NCBI GenBank assembly: GCA_023391285.1 | Contig: JAEWBF010000058.1 | Location: 1-7,159, forward strand | Source of the DNA: Verrucomicrobiota bacterium | GTDB lineage: Bacteria > Verrucomicrobiota > Verrucomicrobiia > Opitutales > Opitutaceae | Length of the DNA stretch: 7,159 nt | Direction of reading: 5' to 3' | Shown here: piece by piece, positions 4,854 through 7,159 of the stretch | How positions within the stretch are numbered: the first letter of the stretch is position 1 | Layout of the letters: the number at the start of each line of letters is the position of its first letter | Notes under the pieces: generated by a model | The model's database searches: none | Seen by the model: the letters and a program-made list of their open reading frames with translations, nothing else | Told to the model about the DNA's origin: nothing | Translations under genes and position numbers: made by a program

Positions 4854-6998
4854 TTAGTTGAGGCCGCGGCGTTCGAGGAGGGGTTGGACGTCGGGGTCGC
4901 GGCCGATGAAGTTGCGGAAGAGGTTCATGGCTTCGTCGGCGCCGCCGCGGGAGAGGAGGAGTTTGCGGAAGCGGTCGCCGTTTTCGCGTTTGAGTCCGCC
5001 GTTTTGTTTGAACCAGCGGACGGTGTCGGCGTCGAGGACCTCGCTCCAAATGTAGGAATAGTAGCCGGCGGAGTAGCCGTCGCTGGAGAAGATGTGCGAG
5101 AAATACGTGCTGCGGTAGCGTGGCGGGACGGGCGGAAAATCGACGCCGGCCTTTTTCAAGGCGGCGGCTTCGAAGGCGAGGGCCTGTTCGGCGGAGGGAA
5201 TTTCTTCGGCGCGGAGTTGGTGCCAGGATTGGTCGAGGAGGGAGGCGGCGAGGTATTCGGTGGTGGCGTGGCCCTGGTTGAATTTTTTGGCGGCTTCGAC
5301 TTTGGCGAGGAGTTCGGCCGGGAGCGGTTCGCCGGTTTTGTAATGTTTGGCGTAGTTCTTGAGGACTTCCGGCCAGTCGGCCCACATCTCGTTTACCTGG
5401 GACGGGAATTCGACGAAGTCGCGCGGGACGTTGGTGCCGCTGAAACGCGGGTAGTGCACATCCGAGAGCATGCCGTGCAGGGCGTGACCGAATTCGTGGA
5501 AGGTGGTGATGACCTCATCCCAGGTGAGCAGAGCGGGTTCGCCGGGCTGGGGCTTCGGGATGTTGAGGTGATTGGCGACGACGGGCTTCAGGCGGAAGAG
5601 GCCGGATTGCGCGACGTATTCATTCATCCAGGCGCCGCCGCGTTTCGAGGGACGGGCGTAAGGATCGAAGAGGAAGAGGGAGAGCGGGGTGCCGTCGGCG
5701 TCGAAGACCTCGAAGACGCGGACGTCTTCCTGATAGACGGGGAGGTCTTTGCGTTCCTGAAACGTGATGCCGAAAAGTTTGGTGGCGGCGAAGAAGACGC
5801 CGTTGATGAGGACGTTGTTGAGCTCGAGGTAAGGTTTGAGCTGGGACTCGTCGAAGTCGTAGCGAGCTTGGCGGACTTTTTCGGCGTAGTGGGCCCAATC
5901 CCACGAGGCGAGTTGGAAGCCGCCGTTTTCGCGGTCGATGATTTGCTGCATGTCGGCGGCTTCGCGGCGGGCGTTGGCGACGGCGGGTTTGGCGAGGTCG
6001 GCGAGGAGCTTGTTGACCGTGCCGACGTCCTGCGCGGTTTGTTCGGAAAGCTGGTAGGCGGCGTGGTGCGGAAAGCCGAGGAGCGCGGCGCGTTCGGCGC
6101 GGAGTTTGGCGGCGCGCGTGATGTTGGCGCGATTGTCGAATTCGCCGCCGGAGCTGCCGCGGGCGAGCGAGGCTTTCATGATGCGCTCGCGGGCGGCGCG
6201 ATCGGTGAGCGAAGTGAGGGCGGGCTGGCCGGTGGTGTTGAGGAGGCGGATGACGTATTTGCCCTCTTTGCCGTCTTCTTTGGCGGCGTCGGCAGCGGCG
6301 GAGATTTCGTGGTCGGAGAGACCCGCGAGTTCGTCGCGGGAGTCGAAGACCACGGAGGCGGCGTTTTTCTCTTTCAGGACATTTTGCGCGAACTGCGTGT
6401 AGAGCATCGCGAGCTCGGCGTTGAGGGCCTTGAGCTTGGTTTTGTCGGACTCGGAGAGTTTGGCGCCGGCGCGGACGAAATCTTTATAGTAGCGCTCGAG
6501 GACGCGTTTCGATTCGGCGTCGAGGTCGAGCTCTGCGCGCTTTTCGTGAAGTGCTTCGATGCGGGCGAAGAGTTTTCCGTCGAGGAGGATGGTGTCGTAA
6601 TGCGCGGAGAGTTTCGGGGCCATGGCGGCCTCGATTTCCTGGAGCGTGGGATTCGTGTGCGCGGAGGTGAGGGAGGAGAAGACGATGTTGACGCGGTTGA
6701 GGAGTTGGCCGGAGCGCTCGAGGGCGACGACGGTGTTGTCGAAGGTGGGACGCTCGGGGTTGTTGGCGATGGAATCGACTTCCTTGAGTTGCTCGGCCAT
6801 GCCGCGGTCGAAGGCGGGCGTGTAGTGGGTGTCTTTGATCTTGTCGAAAGGCGGGTAGTGGTAGGGGAGCGAGCTTTCGGTGTAGAAAGGATTTTCGTCC
6901 GGGGCGGAGGCGGCGGTCGCGGAGGCGGCGAGTCCGAAGGAGACGGCGGCGAGAGCGAAGAGGCGCGGCAACTCCCGCGCAGAGGTCGAGTTTTGCAT
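4854..6998 (-). CDS. dcp: Peptidyl-dipeptidase Dcp, M3 family zinc metallopeptidase, exported
   Basis: A 714-residue M3A-family (thimet oligopeptidase-like) enzyme that removes C-terminal dipeptides from oligopeptides. The zinc site is complete: HEFGH at 501-505 and the third ligand E530 in SGTNVPRDFVEFPSQ (520-534), a stretch typical of Dcp rather than OpdA. The substrate-binding end is also present: H635 and the Tyr-rich GYSAGYYSYIWSE (641-653), closing with the family-typical DPDVQPLLERRGL. The N-terminal helical half (about 40-480) is intact and the length is close to E. coli Dcp (about 680) plus a leader. The start ATG 6998 gives MQNSTSARELPRLFALAAV, a signal peptide probably cleaved near ATAASA (27-32), so the enzyme is likely periplasmic. 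An ATG at 7118 would prefix a proline run encoded by the poly-G tract and is not credible. An intrinsic terminator follows 17 bases after the TAA stop. Peptide scavenging is the likely role. Confidence 0.96.
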   Translation of the reverse strand: MQNSTSARELPRLFALAAVSFGLAASATAASAPDENPFYTESSLPYHYPPFDKIKDTHYTPAFDRGMAEQLKEVDSIANNPERPTFDNTVVALERSGQLLNRVNIVFSSLTSAHTNPTLQEIEAAMAPKLSAHYDTILLDGKLFARIEALHEKRAELDLDAESKRVLERYYKDFVRAGAKLSESDKTKLKALNAELAMLYTQFAQNVLKEKNAASVVFDSRDELAGLSDHEISAAADAAKEDGKEGKYVIRLLNTTGQPALTSLTDRAARERIMKASLARGSSGGEFDNRANITRAAKLRAERAALLGFPHHAAYQLSEQTAQDVGTVNKLLADLAKPAVANARREAADMQQIIDRENGGFQLASWDWAHYAEKVRQARYDFDESQLKPYLELNNVLINGVFFAATKLFGITFQERKDLPVYQEDVRVFEVFDADGTPLSLFLFDPYARPSKRGGAWMNEYVAQSGLFRLKPVVANHLNIPKPQPGEPALLTWDEVITTFHEFGHALHGMLSDVHYPRFSGTNVPRDFVEFPSQVNEMWADWPEVLKNYAKHYKTGEPLPAELLAKVEAAKKFNQGHATTEYLAASLLDQSWHQLRAEEIPSAEQALAFEAAALKKAGVDFPPVPPRYRSTYFSHIFSSDGYSAGYYSYIWSEVLDADTVRWFKQNGGLKRENGDRFRKLLLSRGGADEAMNLFRNFIGRDPDVQPLLERRGLN

Positions 6999-7080
6999 GA
7001 GAGGGACGGTGTTCGGGCGGCGGCCAGTGGCAAGGAGGAGGTGAAAGTCGGGCGGAAGTGGCGGCGGCGGGGTCGGAGGC
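6999..7080 (-). promoter_or_regulatory. Upstream region of dcp
   Basis: These 82 bases precede the dcp start. No Shine-Dalgarno is visible before ATG 6998 (the bases just upstream read CCGTCCCTCTC on the minus strand). TTGCCA at 7033-7028 resembles a -35 box but has no AT-rich -10 partner. At 7066-7076 the plus strand reads GGCGGGGTCGG, matching the first 11 bases of the class B palindrome before the match breaks off next to the poly-G run. Confidence 0.4.
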
Positions 7081-7098
7081 GGGGGGGGGGGGGGGGGG
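7081..7098. repeat. Poly-G homopolymer of 18 bases
   Basis: Eighteen consecutive G on the plus strand, 83 bases upstream of the dcp start. It may be a real slippage-prone tract. Its place near the sequence end and next to a half palindrome also fits a sequencing or assembly artefact, since two-colour chemistries call lost signal as G. Confidence 0.9.
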
Positions 7099-7159
7099 CT
7101 GGTGGCCGACGACGCCATGGTCGCGCAGTTCCAGCCACACCGGCAGGGCCGACACCAGC
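7099..7159. other. Terminal 61 bases beyond the poly-G, possible unrelated or partial coding sequence
   Basis: Counting directly gives 20 G and 24 C on the plus strand, whereas the rest of the window is heavily G-rich on this strand. Both strands are open: the minus strand reads LVSALPVWLELRDHG and the plus strand LVADDAMVAQFQPHR. The first is faintly reminiscent of the NALSxWLEV segment of GyrB-type ATPase domains, but it is far too short to call. It may be a fragment of another gene or mis-joined sequence. Confidence 0.3.

Noticed and set aside
6999..7118. N-terminal extension of dcp from the ATG at 7118
   Set aside because: It would add 40 residues dominated by a proline run from the poly-G tract and bury the signal peptide; ATG 6998 fits better.
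7099..7159. Fragment of a GyrB-type ATPase gene
   Set aside because: The resemblance rests on about ten residues at the edge of doubtful sequence; not enough to annotate.

Overview
The window is high-GC bacterial DNA with ordinary chromosomal genes and no phage, plasmid, defence or CRISPR system that I can see. Gene content (a signal-peptide-bearing Dcp-type peptidase, an EamA transporter, a DUF2937-like protein, a GT-C-like membrane protein) and the style of its dispersed palindromes suggest a Verrucomicrobiota bacterium, perhaps Opitutaceae. That assignment is inference from recollection, not a search result.

Layout, left to right: (1) 55-2577, plus strand: a large polytopic membrane protein resembling GT-C glycosyltransferases, with a long soluble C-terminal half; the left window edge may cut into a palindromic repeat. 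(2) 2609-2633: a palindromic element between convergent genes. (3) 2639-3517, minus strand: an EamA/DMT-family transporter. (4) 3518-3642: a divergent intergenic region. (5) 3643-4017, plus strand: a small exported protein resembling DUF5666. (6) 4018-4072: a short AT-rich direct repeat between convergent genes. (7) 4073-4642, minus strand: a DUF2937-like two-helix membrane protein whose last codons run through a palindromic repeat. (8) 4643-4853: an intergenic cluster of three head-to-tail palindromes, one of which forms a textbook intrinsic terminator for the next gene. (9) 4854-6998, minus strand: a complete M3-family peptidyl-dipeptidase (dcp) with a signal peptide. (10) 6999-7159: upstream DNA containing an 18-G homopolymer, followed by 61 bases of different character.

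The genes do not form an obvious pathway or operon; dcp and the DUF2937-like gene share a strand but are separated by a terminator and repeats. The most notable feature is the set of five short hairpins. Read on the minus strand, each begins with GTAG directly abutting a palindromic stem, which is the architecture of REP elements mobilised by RAYT (Y1/TnpA-REP) transposases. There are three stem classes, all in one orientation, and the plus strand is strongly G-rich whatever the gene direction. The elements act here as spacer DNA, as a terminator and as protein-coding tail.
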